A stretch of DNA of 11,001 nt from Erysipelotrichaceae bacterium (GCA_024709285.1 JANJWY010000042.1:1-11001); one strand, 5' to 3'. Positions 1-7,502 are shown, numbered from the stretch's first letter. Translations and numbers: made by a program. Notes: generated by a model from the sequence alone, not told the origin.

Positions 1-1104
1 CGGTTTGAACAGCTGAATCGCCATTTCACGCGGAATTCCGCATTCATACATCTTCAAATCCGGTCCGACCGCAATAACGGAACGACCAGAGAAGTCAACA
101 CGCTTACCCAGTAAGTTTTGACGGAAACGTCCTTGCTTACCCTTTAAGCTGTGAGAAAGTGATTTTAACGCACGACCGCCGGCACCGGTAATCGGTTTGC
201 TGCGACGTCCGTTATCGATGAGCGCATCGACAGCTTCCTGTAACATACGCTTTTCGTTCTGTACGATGATCGCAGGAGTGCCCAGTTCGAGCAGTTTGCG
301 CAAGCGGTTGTTACGGGTAATGACACGACGATACAAATCGTTCAAGTCACTTGTTGCGAAACGTCCGCCATCCAGTTGCAACATCGGGCGAAGATCCGGT
401 GGGATGACCGGCAATACCGACAATACCATCCATGCCGGTTTGTTGTCGGAATGACGGAAGGCTTCGATGGTTTCTAAGCGCTTGATTAATTTCTTGCGCT
501 TATCACCCTGAGCATCCACCAATTCATGTTGGACTAAGGCGTGCTCGGATTCGAGATCCACTTTTTCCAACATCGTTTTGACAGCTTCAGCTCCGGTTTG
601 AGCGATAAATGATCCCGGACCGTACATCGCCGCATATTCGCGGAATTCACGTTCTGAAATAACTTGTTTGTAATCCAGCGGTGTATCCATCGGATCCGTA
701 ATGACCCAGGAAACGAAGTAAACGACTTCTTCCAATGCTTTTGGAGTAATGTTCAATAATAGCGACATCCGTGAAGGGATACCGCGCAAATACCAGATAT
801 GGGCGACGGGGGCAGCCAGCTCGATATGACCCATCCGTTCGCGGCGGACGCTGGACTTGGTGATTTCAACACCGCAACGATCGCAGACGACGCCTTTATA
901 ACGTACTTTTTTATACTTACCGCAATAACATTCCCAGTCCTTTGAAGGACCAAAGATTTTTTCGCAGAACAGACCATCACGTTCCGGCTTCTGAGAGCGG
1001 TAGTTGATGGTTTCTGGCTTTCTGACTTCCCCAAACGACCAGTCACGGATACGTTGAGGTGAAGCCAAGCCGATTTGGATCGAGGCAAAATTGTTAATAC
1101 TCAT
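1..1104 (-). CDS. rpoC: RNA polymerase subunit beta' (N-terminal part)
   Basis: Encodes the N-terminal 368 residues of the beta' subunit of the cytoplasmic RNA polymerase; the gene runs off the left edge in frame. The start is the ATG at 1104 (MSINNFASIQIGLASP...), preceded by a strong AAGGAGG ribosome binding site. The clamp zinc finger is intact, with cysteines 59, 61, 74 and 77 in the pattern CYCGKYKKVRYKGVVCDRC. The last residues include GKRVDFSGRSVIAVGP (switch-2 region) and MYECGIPREMA, both typical of the family. The catalytic NADFDGD motif would lie further on and is not in the window. The gene begins 16 bp after the rpoB stop, so the two are almost certainly co-transcribed. Identification is from motifs, recognised directly in the translated reverse strand. 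Confidence 0.98.
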   Translation of the reverse strand, partial: MSINNFASIQIGLASPQRIRDWSFGEVRKPETINYRSQKPERDGLFCEKIFGPSKDWECYCGKYKKVRYKGVVCDRCGVEITKSSVRRERMGHIELAAPVAHIWYLRGIPSRMSLLLNITPKALEEVVYFVSWVITDPMDTPLDYKQVISEREFREYAAMYGPGSFIAQTGAEAVKTMLEKVDLESEHALVQHELVDAQGDKRKKLIKRLETIEAFRHSDNKPAWMVLSVLPVIPPDLRPMLQLDGGRFATSDLNDLYRRVITRNNRLRKLLELGTPAIIVQNEKRMLQEAVDALIDNGRRSKPITGAGGRALKSLSHSLKGKQGRFRQNLLGKRVDFSGRSVIAVGPDLKMYECGIPREMAIQLFKP

Positions 1105-1120
1105 TTTCTAGGCCTCCTTT

Positions 1121-4100
1121 TTAAACATCATATTCATCGAAACCGACGATTGCAGCTTCAGCAATGTCCTCATCATCAAATGACAAGGTCGACTCAAAGC
1201 CCAAATCTACAGTTTCCAATACGGCCATTTGTGTCAGATCTTCCGCTTCGATCTTCTTCATATCGATTTCTGAACCCATTTCATCCAAGAGTTTGACATC
1301 AATAGCCAACGCCTGAAGTTCATGTTTCAATACGCGGAAGGACTCAGGAACACCCGGTTCAGGAATGTTTTTGCCCTTAATAATCGCTTCATATGTCTTG
1401 GTACGACCGACAATGTCATCCGACTTGATGGTCAGGATTTCTTGCAAGGCATGCGCAGCACCATAGGCTTCCAATGCCCAGACTTCCATTTCCCCGAAAC
1501 GCTGACCGCCGTTTTGCGCCTTACCACCCAACGGCTGTTGAGTAACAAGCGAGTAAGGACCGGTAGCACGGGCATGGAGTTTGTCATCGACCATGTGAGC
1601 CAACTTAATCATATACATAACACCGACTGCTATGCGTTCATCGAATGCATCACCGGTACGACCGTCAAATAACACGGTCTTTCCATCAGCATTGACTTGT
1701 GCTTCTTCCATAATAGCTTTCAATTCATCATTGCTGATACCATCGAAAACCGGAGTAGCGAATTTCACGCCTAATTTCTTAGCTGCCATACCTAAATGGA
1801 TTTCCAAGACTTGTCCGATGTTCATACGTGATGGAACACCGAAAGGATTTAACATAATGTCGACTTGTGTGCCATCCGGTAAGAAAGGCATGTCTTCGAC
1901 CGGCAAGATCTTAGAAATAACCCCTTTATTACCATGGCGTCCAGCCATTTTGTCACCTTCAGAAATTTTACGTTTTTGAACGATATAGACTTTGACGACT
2001 TCATTGACTCCCGGAGGCAACTCATGTCCGTCTTCACGACGGAAGATACGTACCGACTGAACGATACCGCTACCACCGTGAGGAACTTTTAAGGAGTTAT
2101 CACGGACTTCACGTGATTTCTCACCGAAGATCGCTAATAAGAGTTTTTCTTCCGGCGAAATTTCACTTTGACCTTTCGGAGTTACTTTACCGACTAAGAT
2201 GTCGCTTTCTTTAACTTCCGCACCGACCATAACGATACCGCGGGCATCGAGATGACGGCAGGCATTTTCGGAAACGTTGGGAATATCCCGAGTGATTTCT
2301 TCCGGTCCCAATTTGGTATCACGAACTTCGATATCATATTCTTCAATATGGATCGATGTATAAACATCTTCTTTCACTAAACGTTCGGACATGATGATGG
2401 CATCTTCATAGTTATAACCATACCAAGTCATAAAGGCGATGGTAACGTTTTGGCCTAATGCCAATTCGCCATTTTGCATCGCCGGTCCATCCGCAAGGAT
2501 ATCGCCGGTTTCAACGTATTCGCCTTTTTTGACAATCGGCTTTTGATTGATACAGGTACCTTGGTTAGAACGGCGGAATTTCTGTAATTGGTAAACTTGT
2601 GCTCCGGTATCACCAGTGACGACAATTTTATTGCCGTCAACGTATGTGACGATTCCAGAGTTGGCGGATATTAAAGCACTGCCCGAGTCTTTGGCAACGC
2701 GGTATTCAATACCGGTTCCGACATACGGGGAGTTTGGTCTTAACAGCGGAATGGCTTGGCGTTGCATGTTGGCACCCATCAAAGCGCGGGATGCATCGTC
2801 ATTTTCCAAAAACGGGATACAAGCGGTGGCTACCGAGACGATCTGTTTCGGTGAAACGTCCGCAAGTTCGACTAATGAAGCTTTTTCAAGTACGTTTTCA
2901 CCTTTATGACGAACAACGACTTGTTCGTTGGCCAGTTTTCCGTCAACGACTTCATTGGCCTGAGCAATAACATAATCAAGTTCGTCATCCGATGAGAGAT
3001 AAATGATTTCTTCGGTAACACGTCCATCCTTTTCAACGGTACGATACGGTGTTTGGATAAATCCATACTCATTGACGCGTCCATACGATGTCAGGTTGGA
3101 GATCAATCCGATGTTCGGTCCTTCCGGAGTTTCAATCGGACAAATACGGCCATAGTGAGAAGAGTGAACGTCACGCACTTCATAACCGGCGCGTTCACGT
3201 GTAAGACCGCCAGGTCCTAAAGCAGAGATACGGCGTTTGTTGGTCAGTTCGGCCAGCGGATTGGTTTGATCCATAAATTGTGACAACTGTGAAGATGAGA
3301 AGAACTCCTTGATCGCAGCTGTCAACGGGCGAATATTTGTCAGGTTTTTCGGGGTCAGGTTAGAGGTTTCGGAAATTGACATTCTTTCCTTAACGACTCT
3401 TTCCATGCGCGATAGACCGATTCGGAATTGATTTTGAATGAGTTCGCCGACAGTACGGATACGACGGTTGCCCAATTGGTCAATGTCATCAACATCGCCG
3501 ATGCCATCCATCATATTCAACAGATAGGAATAGGATGCATACATGTCGGAAATGGTCACCGTTTTTGCGGTGCTGTAAGGGTCGATACCGATAAGACGAA
3601 TGGCTTGTTCATCGGTAACATCCACACGGACACTGATTTCTTGTACGGCTGCACCAACTAACCACGCTGTGATTTCAACACCATTATTAACTGCTGCGAA
3701 AATCTTATCTTCGGCAGATGAGGTCAAATCATGGATGTTTTCTTCAGCTACATAACGCGGAGCGATGATTTCATCATGAATTTTGAAATCTTCATCTTCA
3801 ACAGTCAAGCGGCAAAGTTTGAATAAGCGTTGACCGTAGTTTAGTACACTGGATACATTTTTTGATGTCAGCTTCGCCGGACGGGCAATGATATCCCCAT
3901 AGACCATTACTTCTTGAACTTCATTAGCCAATATTGTTACATCTTTTAATGTCAGAACGGTACCGCGTGTCAGTGAAACATTTTCGGTTTCGACAGACTT
4001 CGCCAATATACGGCCGATCAACGCATGTTTATAACTCGTCGGTTTAACGACAGCTTCCGGATGTGTGAACAAGTGGTTGAATGGCAAAGCTGTCATATGC

Positions 4101-5242
4101 ATGCCTTTGGCCAGTTCGGTTCTTAATGTGTTGCGTTCATGACGGCCGATAAGCGTGCCGGCACCAACCGCAATTTCTTGGTTTGGCGAAAGGACATCCA
4201 TAGCCAAACGGGCATTCTCCACTCGGCTGGCAACAGAAAGTTTCTTACCGATTTTATAACGGCCGGATTTAGTCAGGTCATATCTGCGATGGTCAAAGAA
4301 CTTAGCGTTCATCAGGTTGATTGAACCTTCCAAAGTCGGAACTTCATCAGAACGTTGGTTTTCGTAAATGGATAATAAGGCTTCTTGCGTCGTTTTAACT
4401 TTATCGGCAGCAAGTGTGTTGGCAAGTTCTTCGTAGTTTCCAAAGAAAGCCGAATATAATAATAAGTACAGATTTAAGAACTCGCGTTGTTCGTTAACAA
4501 CTTCGATTTCTTCATAGACAGGTAAGTCAATTGCTTTCAAAAATGTCTTAAAGGATGAAGTATCAAAAGCATCTTCACCTTTTTCGATATTTAAGGACAT
4601 TCCGACAGCTTTAAACAGGATCGTTGACAAAATTTTACGTTTACGATCCACACGCATATTAACGATGCGTCCCAATGCTTGTTTCTTAGCATCGGTCATA
4701 TATTCTAACCATGTTCCGCGGCTGGGAATCAGCTCGGATTGGAAAATTTCTTTACCGGTTTTATCTTCGGTTCCGATTTCATAATAGGCACCCGGGGAGC
4801 GTACGATTTGTGATACGATGACCCGTTCGGCACCATTGATAATAAATGTTCCTGAGTCAGTCATTAACGGGAAATCCCCCAAGAAGACGTCTTCATGTTT
4901 GATGATACGTTCTCCGGTGTTGGGATCGTCGATTTCCAATTCCATTCTCGCTTTAAGCGGAGCAGCATAATTGGCTTCGCGTACTTTACATTCGTTAACC
5001 GAGTACTTTGGCGTTCCAAAATCATAATCCATAAATTTCAATCGTATATTCTCGCTATAGTTGACGATTGGGTAAATTTCTTCAAATACCTCTCTGATTC
5101 CCTCTTGTTGAAACCATTTGAATGAGTCGGTTTGAATTTCGACCAAATTTGGCAAATCCAGTTCTGAAGAGACTTTTGAATAGTCTCGGCGAACGGCTTT
5201 TTTACCCATTTGAACTAAGCGATAAGATTGATTTTTTTCCAT
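1121..5242 (-). CDS. rpoB: RNA polymerase subunit beta, long variant
   Basis: Beta subunit of RNA polymerase, 1373 residues from the chosen start. Two in-frame ATGs exist, at 5251 and 5242. The second is preferred because AGAAAGGA then lies 8 nt upstream, whereas it abuts the first. Visible landmarks are the N-terminal RRDYSKVSSELDLPNL, the rifampicin pocket (residues about 649-675, SSSQLSQFMDQTNPLAELTN...), the ETPEGPNIGL segment, the catalytic GDKMAGRHGNKG (about 1096-1107) and the C-terminal GGQRFGEMEVWALEAYGA. The protein is about 180 residues longer than the Bacillus subtilis protein (about 1,190). The extra length lies almost entirely before the rifampicin region, around residues 215-290 and 345-510. 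The pocket carries Asn668 where E. coli has His526. Upstream are a probable promoter and a leader hairpin; rpoC follows after 16 bp. Confidence 0.98.
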   Translation of the reverse strand: MEKNQSYRLVQMGKKAVRRDYSKVSSELDLPNLVEIQTDSFKWFQQEGIREVFEEIYPIVNYSENIRLKFMDYDFGTPKYSVNECKVREANYAAPLKARMELEIDDPNTGERIIKHEDVFLGDFPLMTDSGTFIINGAERVIVSQIVRSPGAYYEIGTEDKTGKEIFQSELIPSRGTWLEYMTDAKKQALGRIVNMRVDRKRKILSTILFKAVGMSLNIEKGEDAFDTSSFKTFLKAIDLPVYEEIEVVNEQREFLNLYLLLYSAFFGNYEELANTLAADKVKTTQEALLSIYENQRSDEVPTLEGSINLMNAKFFDHRRYDLTKSGRYKIGKKLSVASRVENARLAMDVLSPNQEIAVGAGTLIGRHERNTLRTELAKGMHMTALPFNHLFTHPEAVVKPTSYKHALIGRILAKSVETENVSLTRGTVLTLKDVTILANEVQEVMVYGDIIARPAKLTSKNVSSVLNYGQRLFKLCRLTVEDEDFKIHDEIIAPRYVAEENIHDLTSSAEDKIFAAVNNGVEITAWLVGAAVQEISVRVDVTDEQAIRLIGIDPYSTAKTVTISDMYASYSYLLNMMDGIGDVDDIDQLGNRRIRTVGELIQNQFRIGLSRMERVVKERMSISETSNLTPKNLTNIRPLTAAIKEFFSSSQLSQFMDQTNPLAELTNKRRISALGPGGLTRERAGYEVRDVHSSHYGRICPIETPEGPNIGLISNLTSYGRVNEYGFIQTPYRTVEKDGRVTEEIIYLSSDDELDYVIAQANEVVDGKLANEQVVVRHKGENVLEKASLVELADVSPKQIVSVATACIPFLENDDASRALMGANMQRQAIPLLRPNSPYVGTGIEYRVAKDSGSALISANSGIVTYVDGNKIVVTGDTGAQVYQLQKFRRSNQGTCINQKPIVKKGEYVETGDILADGPAMQNGELALGQNVTIAFMTWYGYNYEDAIIMSERLVKEDVYTSIHIEEYDIEVRDTKLGPEEITRDIPNVSENACRHLDARGIVMVGAEVKESDILVGKVTPKGQSEISPEEKLLLAIFGEKSREVRDNSLKVPHGGSGIVQSVRIFRREDGHELPPGVNEVVKVYIVQKRKISEGDKMAGRHGNKGVISKILPVEDMPFLPDGTQVDIMLNPFGVPSRMNIGQVLEIHLGMAAKKLGVKFATPVFDGISNDELKAIMEEAQVNADGKTVLFDGRTGDAFDERIAVGVMYMIKLAHMVDDKLHARATGPYSLVTQQPLGGKAQNGGQRFGEMEVWALEAYGAAHALQEILTIKSDDIVGRTKTYEAIIKGKNIPEPGVPESFRVLKHELQALAIDVKLLDEMGSEIDMKKIEAEDLTQMAVLETVDLGFESTLSFDDEDIAEAAIVGFDEYDV

Positions 5243-5265
5243 GCACGCCATCCTTTCTTATCGGC

Positions 5266-5287
5266 ATAACGCCAAAAAAGGCATTAT
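5266..5287 (-). promoter_or_regulatory. Hairpin in rpoB leader
   Basis: On the transcribed strand ATAATGCC-TTTTTT-GGCGTTAT forms an 8-bp stem (one G-T wobble) with a six-T loop. It lies just upstream of the rpoB ribosome binding site. It has no T-tract after it, so it is not a normal terminator. It may be a leader structure or an RNA processing site; function is unknown. Confidence 0.5.
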
Positions 5288-5323
5288 ACCCCATCTTAAA
5301 ATTTTAATATTATGCAATTTATT

Positions 5324-5352
5324 ATAATATCAAAGGTTTGTCAATTTGTCAA
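5324..5352 (-). promoter_or_regulatory. Probable rpoB promoter
   Basis: TTGACA (5347-5352) is followed after 17 bp by TATTAT (5324-5329), a near-consensus housekeeping sigma factor promoter. The -35 box overlaps the stop codon of the upstream methyltransferase gene. A second TTGACA begins 8 bp downstream of the first (5339-5344), and a consensus TATAAT also occurs at 5283-5288 without a good -35. It would let rpoBC be transcribed independently of the rplJL promoter. Confidence 0.65.
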
Positions 5353-5942
5353 TGTTTTATTGATTTGAGTATCCAATAGCCCATCGATCGGTCTATCATC
5401 TCGCAATTTCCGAAGATTTCGGTCAGTTTTGACTTAGCGCTCTGTGCGCCATGTTGTTTACGGATGACAACCAACAAAATCCCCTCTTTATTCGTATGTT
5501 TTTCGATTTCCTCAAACAAACGGTAAATTACGGATTTACCCGCGCGAATGGGTGGATTGATGGCAATCATATCGAATGAATCGTTGATTTTATCAAATCC
5601 ATCGGAATGAATCACATCACACTGAACATTATTTGATTTGCAGTTTTCAATCGCTGTTTCAACAGCACGTTGGTTGATATCAAACATCGTAACGGAACAC
5701 TCGGGGAAAATCTTTTTAACCGTGATCCCAATGGCACCGTATCCACATCCGGCATCGCAAAACGTCTGCTTATTAAATTGTTGAGAAATATGTTGGAGTA
5801 ATAGTTCGCTTCCTGGATCTAAATGATCTTTGGAAAATACGCCGGAGTCCGTGATCAGATTTATATGGATGTCCAAAAACCGGAAAGATACTTCTTTCCG
5901 GCTATGTGGAACATCTTGGTTTTCTGAATAATAATGACTCAC
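5349..5942 (-). CDS. ybxB: Class I SAM methyltransferase, YbxB/RsmC-like
   Basis: A 197-residue S-adenosylmethionine-dependent methyltransferase of the RsmC-like family, probably modifying a guanine of rRNA in the cytoplasm. The SAM-binding motif I is DAGCGYG (63-69). The acidic motif II residue is Asp88 in FDIN. The catalytic NPPIRAGK (129-136) matches the NPP[IF] motif of N-methylating rRNA enzymes. The length matches the single-domain Bacillus YbxB, not the two-domain E. coli RsmC. Position between rplL and rpoB is the same as in Bacillus, which supports the assignment. The start is a GTG at 5942, chosen because GGAGGTGAT lies about 7 nt upstream. It begins 47 bp after rplL and is probably in the same transcript. 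The exact rRNA target is not shown by the sequence. Confidence 0.9.
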   Translation of the reverse strand: MSHYYSENQDVPHSRKEVSFRFLDIHINLITDSGVFSKDHLDPGSELLLQHISQQFNKQTFCDAGCGYGAIGITVKKIFPECSVTMFDINQRAVETAIENCKSNNVQCDVIHSDGFDKINDSFDMIAINPPIRAGKSVIYRLFEEIEKHTNKEGILLVVIRKQHGAQSAKSKLTEIFGNCEMIDRSMGYWILKSIKH

Positions 5943-5989
5943 AGCATCACCTCCGTGTTTTGCCTAAAAGCAAAGGATGGTGACACAAA

Positions 5990-6364
5990 TTACTTGATTT
6001 CGACGACAGCTCCAGCTTCCATCAATTTCTTTTTCATTTCTTCAGCTTCTTCAGGTTTTACATTTTCTTTGATGTTGACTGGTGCTTTGTCAACGATGCC
6101 CTTCGCTTCAACTAAGCCTAAGCCTGTCAATTCGCGAACAACTTTGATAACACCAACTTTTGAAGGACCGACTTCTTTTAGTACGACGGTTACTTCGGTC
6201 GGTTCAACCGGACCAGCTTCAACGACCGGACCAGCAGCAACTGCGGTAGGAGCAGCAGCGGTTACACCGAATTCTTCTTCGATTGCTTTGATTAATTCAT
6301 TTAATTCTAGGATCGTCATTTCCTTCAATGAAGAAATGACTTCTTGTGCAGTTAATTTTGCCAT
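5990..6364 (-). CDS. rplL: Ribosomal protein bL12 (L7/L12)
   Basis: 124-residue stalk protein of the large ribosomal subunit; dimers bind L10 and recruit translational GTPases. Order: helical N-terminal dimerisation domain (about 1-35), a flexible Ala/Val/Pro/Gly hinge (about 36-55), and the globular C-terminal domain (about 57-124) with VIKVVRELTGLGLVEAK, the helix that contacts elongation factors, and EEAEEMKKKLMEAGA near the end. The ATG at 6364 has TAAGGAGG upstream, which overlaps the rplJ stop; the spacing of 14 bp suggests translational coupling. No abnormality was seen; length is normal for the family. Confidence 0.98.
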   Translation of the reverse strand: MAKLTAQEVISSLKEMTILELNELIKAIEEEFGVTAAAPTAVAAGPVVEAGPVEPTEVTVVLKEVGPSKVGVIKVVRELTGLGLVEAKGIVDKAPVNIKENVKPEEAEEMKKKLMEAGAVVEIK

Positions 6365-6378
6365 TTTAAATTTCCTCC

Positions 6379-6876
6379 TTATTGGTTAGCTTCGCGTTGT
6401 TCAGCGATTTGTTTGACAGCATAAGCGAAGTTGCGTACCGGCGCTTGGAATACGCTCAGCAACATCGAAATCATACCATCTCTGTTCGGCAGTTTTGCCA
6501 ATACCTTAATCATGTCGGCGTCAACGACTTTTCCTTCAACAAGGCCGCCCTTTAAGATCAATGCTTTGTTCTTAACGGCAAACTCGGAAAGAATACGGCT
6601 CGGCGCGACTGCATCCTTACCGAATGCGATTGCGTTGGGTCCGACTAGCTCAGTGACCAATTCTTTGTGTCCTACTACTTCTGCTGCGCGTTGTGCCATC
6701 GAGTTTTTGTAAACTTTCAGCTCAATGCCTTCATCACGAAGTTTGCGACGTAAACTGGTTACTTGTGCGACTGTCAGCCCGCGATATTCGATGACGACGG
6801 CGGATTGGGATTCACGGAATTTACCGGCAATCTCATCTACAACAATCTTCTTTTGATCGAGTATCGTTTGGTTCAT
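6379..6876 (-). CDS. rplJ: Ribosomal protein uL10
   Basis: 165-residue base of the ribosomal stalk; binds 23S rRNA with its N-terminal domain and L12 dimers with its C-terminal helix. Recognisable sequence includes VVIEYRGLTVAQVTSLRRKL, KVYKNSMAQRA and the GPNAIAF segment. The start is the ATG at 6876 (MNQTILDQKK), 8 nt after a consensus AGGAGGTGA; an in-frame extension upstream to 6921 would run into the leader and lacks such a site. The protein complex L10-(L12)n is the known feedback regulator of this transcript in Firmicutes, and the matching leader lies immediately upstream (6877-7031). First gene of rplJL-ybxB-rpoBC. Confidence 0.98.
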   Translation of the reverse strand: MNQTILDQKKIVVDEIAGKFRESQSAVVIEYRGLTVAQVTSLRRKLRDEGIELKVYKNSMAQRAAEVVGHKELVTELVGPNAIAFGKDAVAPSRILSEFAVKNKALILKGGLVEGKVVDADMIKVLAKLPNRDGMISMLLSVFQAPVRNFAYAVKQIAEQREANQ

Positions 6877-7031
6877 ATCTCTCTTCACCTCCTGTGGCGA
6901 TGTGTACAATATACCAAACAAAAATAAATGCCCGTTCCATTACAGCACGGGCAAAAAGATTTTTAGTTCTTTTTTACCTCGGCAACCTTATTAAGCGACT
7001 CGGCCGTTGCTGTCTTGGGTATATTGATAAC
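6877..7031 (-). ncRNA. L10 leader (ribosomal protein autoregulatory RNA)
   Basis: The leader of rplJ has the conserved segments of the Firmicutes L10 leader: CCAAGACAGC near the 5' end, GCTTAATAAGG, GTTGCCGAGGT, and CTTTTTGCCCGTGCTGTAATGG before the terminator. GCAAC (about 7009-7005) can pair with GTTGC (about 6986-6982) to form the L10-binding stem. ACAGCA in the leader is perfectly complementary to TGCTGT in the terminator's 5' arm and loop, an alternative pairing that would disfavour termination. By analogy to Bacillus, L10-L12 binding favours the terminator. The role is from family knowledge; the pairings are seen. Confidence 0.9.
6920..6952 (-). terminator. Regulated terminator of the L10 leader
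   Basis: Stem GCCCGT/ACGGGC (6 bp) with an 11-nt loop followed by ATTTATTTTTG. It lies inside the rplJ leader, 44 bp before the rplJ start, which is what the attenuation mechanism requires. Confidence 0.85.
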
Positions 7032-7037
7032 AGTGTT

Positions 7038-7066
7038 ATTCTAACGGTTATTGACACATTTGTCAA
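7038..7066 (-). promoter_or_regulatory. Promoter of rplJL-ybxB-rpoBC
   Basis: TTGACA (7061-7066), 17-bp spacer, TAGAAT (7038-7043): one mismatch to the housekeeping consensus in total. The predicted start near 7030 gives a leader that begins just before the conserved L10 leader sequence. The -35 box is half of the palindrome TTGACACATTTGTCAA at 7051-7066. Confidence 0.85.
7051..7066. repeat. Palindrome at the -35 box of the rplJ promoter
   Basis: TTGACA-CATT-TGTCAA is a perfect inverted repeat with 6-bp arms. It presents a -35 hexamer on both strands, but no -10 box is found at proper distance on the plus strand. Confidence 0.6.
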
Positions 7067-7068
7067 CA

Positions 7069-7091
7069 CAAAAAGAACCGGCATCGCCGGT
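7069..7091 (-). terminator. Terminator of the membrane protein gene
   Basis: Stem ACCGGC-GAT-GCCGGT followed by TCTTTTT, 6 bp after the stop codon of the gene ending at 7098. It insulates the accessory genes from the rplJ promoter, whose -35 box lies only 2 bp further. Confidence 0.85.
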
Positions 7092-7097
7092 ACTTAG

Positions 7098-7436
7098 TTA
7101 ATCAAAAAGGATGAATCCGAATAAAACAGAGATTGCGGAGGTTGAGAATTCATTGATTAGCATATCTGGCAGAAAAGCTGATCCAACCATCATATATGCC
7201 AACAATATTAATAACAGTAATACCTTTTCTGTATTGAATTGTAGTTTGAACTTCTTACCGCTGATGATAATGCCTAATGCTATACCACCCAAAATAAAGG
7301 CAACAGTACGCAATACATTGATGATCAGAAAGTAATTCCAGTTCGAACTGATACTTAATCGTAATACTTCGCTTAGAAGATAGAATCCCGCCATAACAGC
7401 CAGACCCAAATAGATGCGTCCATATTTAAGTTTCAT
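7098..7436 (-). CDS. Small four-helix membrane protein, unknown function
   Basis: A 112-residue protein that I do not recognise. Hydrophobic stretches at about 8-28, 34-58, 71-90 and 98-111 predict four membrane helices. A short charged loop (GKKFKLQFNTEK, 60-71) lies between the second and third, and the C-terminus ends directly after the last helix. No catalytic motif is visible. The start at 7436 has AAGGAGCGAG upstream. It has its own promoter (7459-7487) with an operator-like palindrome, and its own terminator. It follows, after 66 bp, another small membrane protein gene behind a DUF2089 regulator. The two may work together, but that is inference. It is not a shadow of another gene: the spacing, ribosome binding site and flanking signals all fit. 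Confidence 0.85.
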   Translation of the reverse strand: MKLKYGRIYLGLAVMAGFYLLSEVLRLSISSNWNYFLIINVLRTVAFILGGIALGIIISGKKFKLQFNTEKVLLLLILLAYMMVGSAFLPDMLINEFSTSAISVLFGFILFD

Positions 7437-7458
7437 ATTCTCGCTCCTTTCTGATAGG

Positions 7459-7487
7459 AGTATAACATAACAATTGTATTAATACAA
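7459..7487 (-). promoter_or_regulatory. Promoter of the 112-residue membrane protein
   Basis: TTGTAT (7482-7487), 17-bp spacer, TATACT (7459-7464) with a TG one base before the -10, i.e. an extended -10. The -35 box is one arm of a perfect palindrome, which suggests repression. Confidence 0.7.
7474..7487. promoter_or_regulatory. Operator-like palindrome TTGTATTAATACAA
   Basis: Perfect 14-bp palindrome covering the -35 and the upstream spacer of the promoter. A third copy of the half-site, TAATACAA, lies at 7489-7496, 9 bp from the matching half of the palindrome. The symmetry resembles sites of dimeric GntR-type repressors (YtrA subgroup), but no such gene lies in the window. The DUF2089 protein nearby is another candidate. 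Confidence 0.55.
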
Positions 7488-7502
7488 CTAATACAATCTT
7501 AT

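Noticed and set aside
753..1088. 111-codon frame on the minus strand near the start of rpoC
   Set aside because: It is in a different frame from rpoC, whose zinc-finger region reads perfectly through the same bases.
1849..2076. Short frames on both strands within rpoB
   Set aside because: rpoB is intact across its whole length, with no frameshift; the short frames have no family resemblance.
5934..6389. Open frame of 151 codons on the plus strand over rplL
   Set aside because: It is antisense to rplL, has a low-complexity Ser/Thr/Ala-rich product and no ribosome binding site; it is a shadow of the Ala- and Val-rich rplL.
6877..6921. N-terminal extension of rplJ starting upstream
   Set aside because: It would include the end of the leader terminator region, and a consensus ribosome binding site places the start at 6876.
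6920..7031. Riboswitch for a small molecule upstream of rplJ
   Set aside because: The sequence blocks match the ribosomal protein L10 leader instead.
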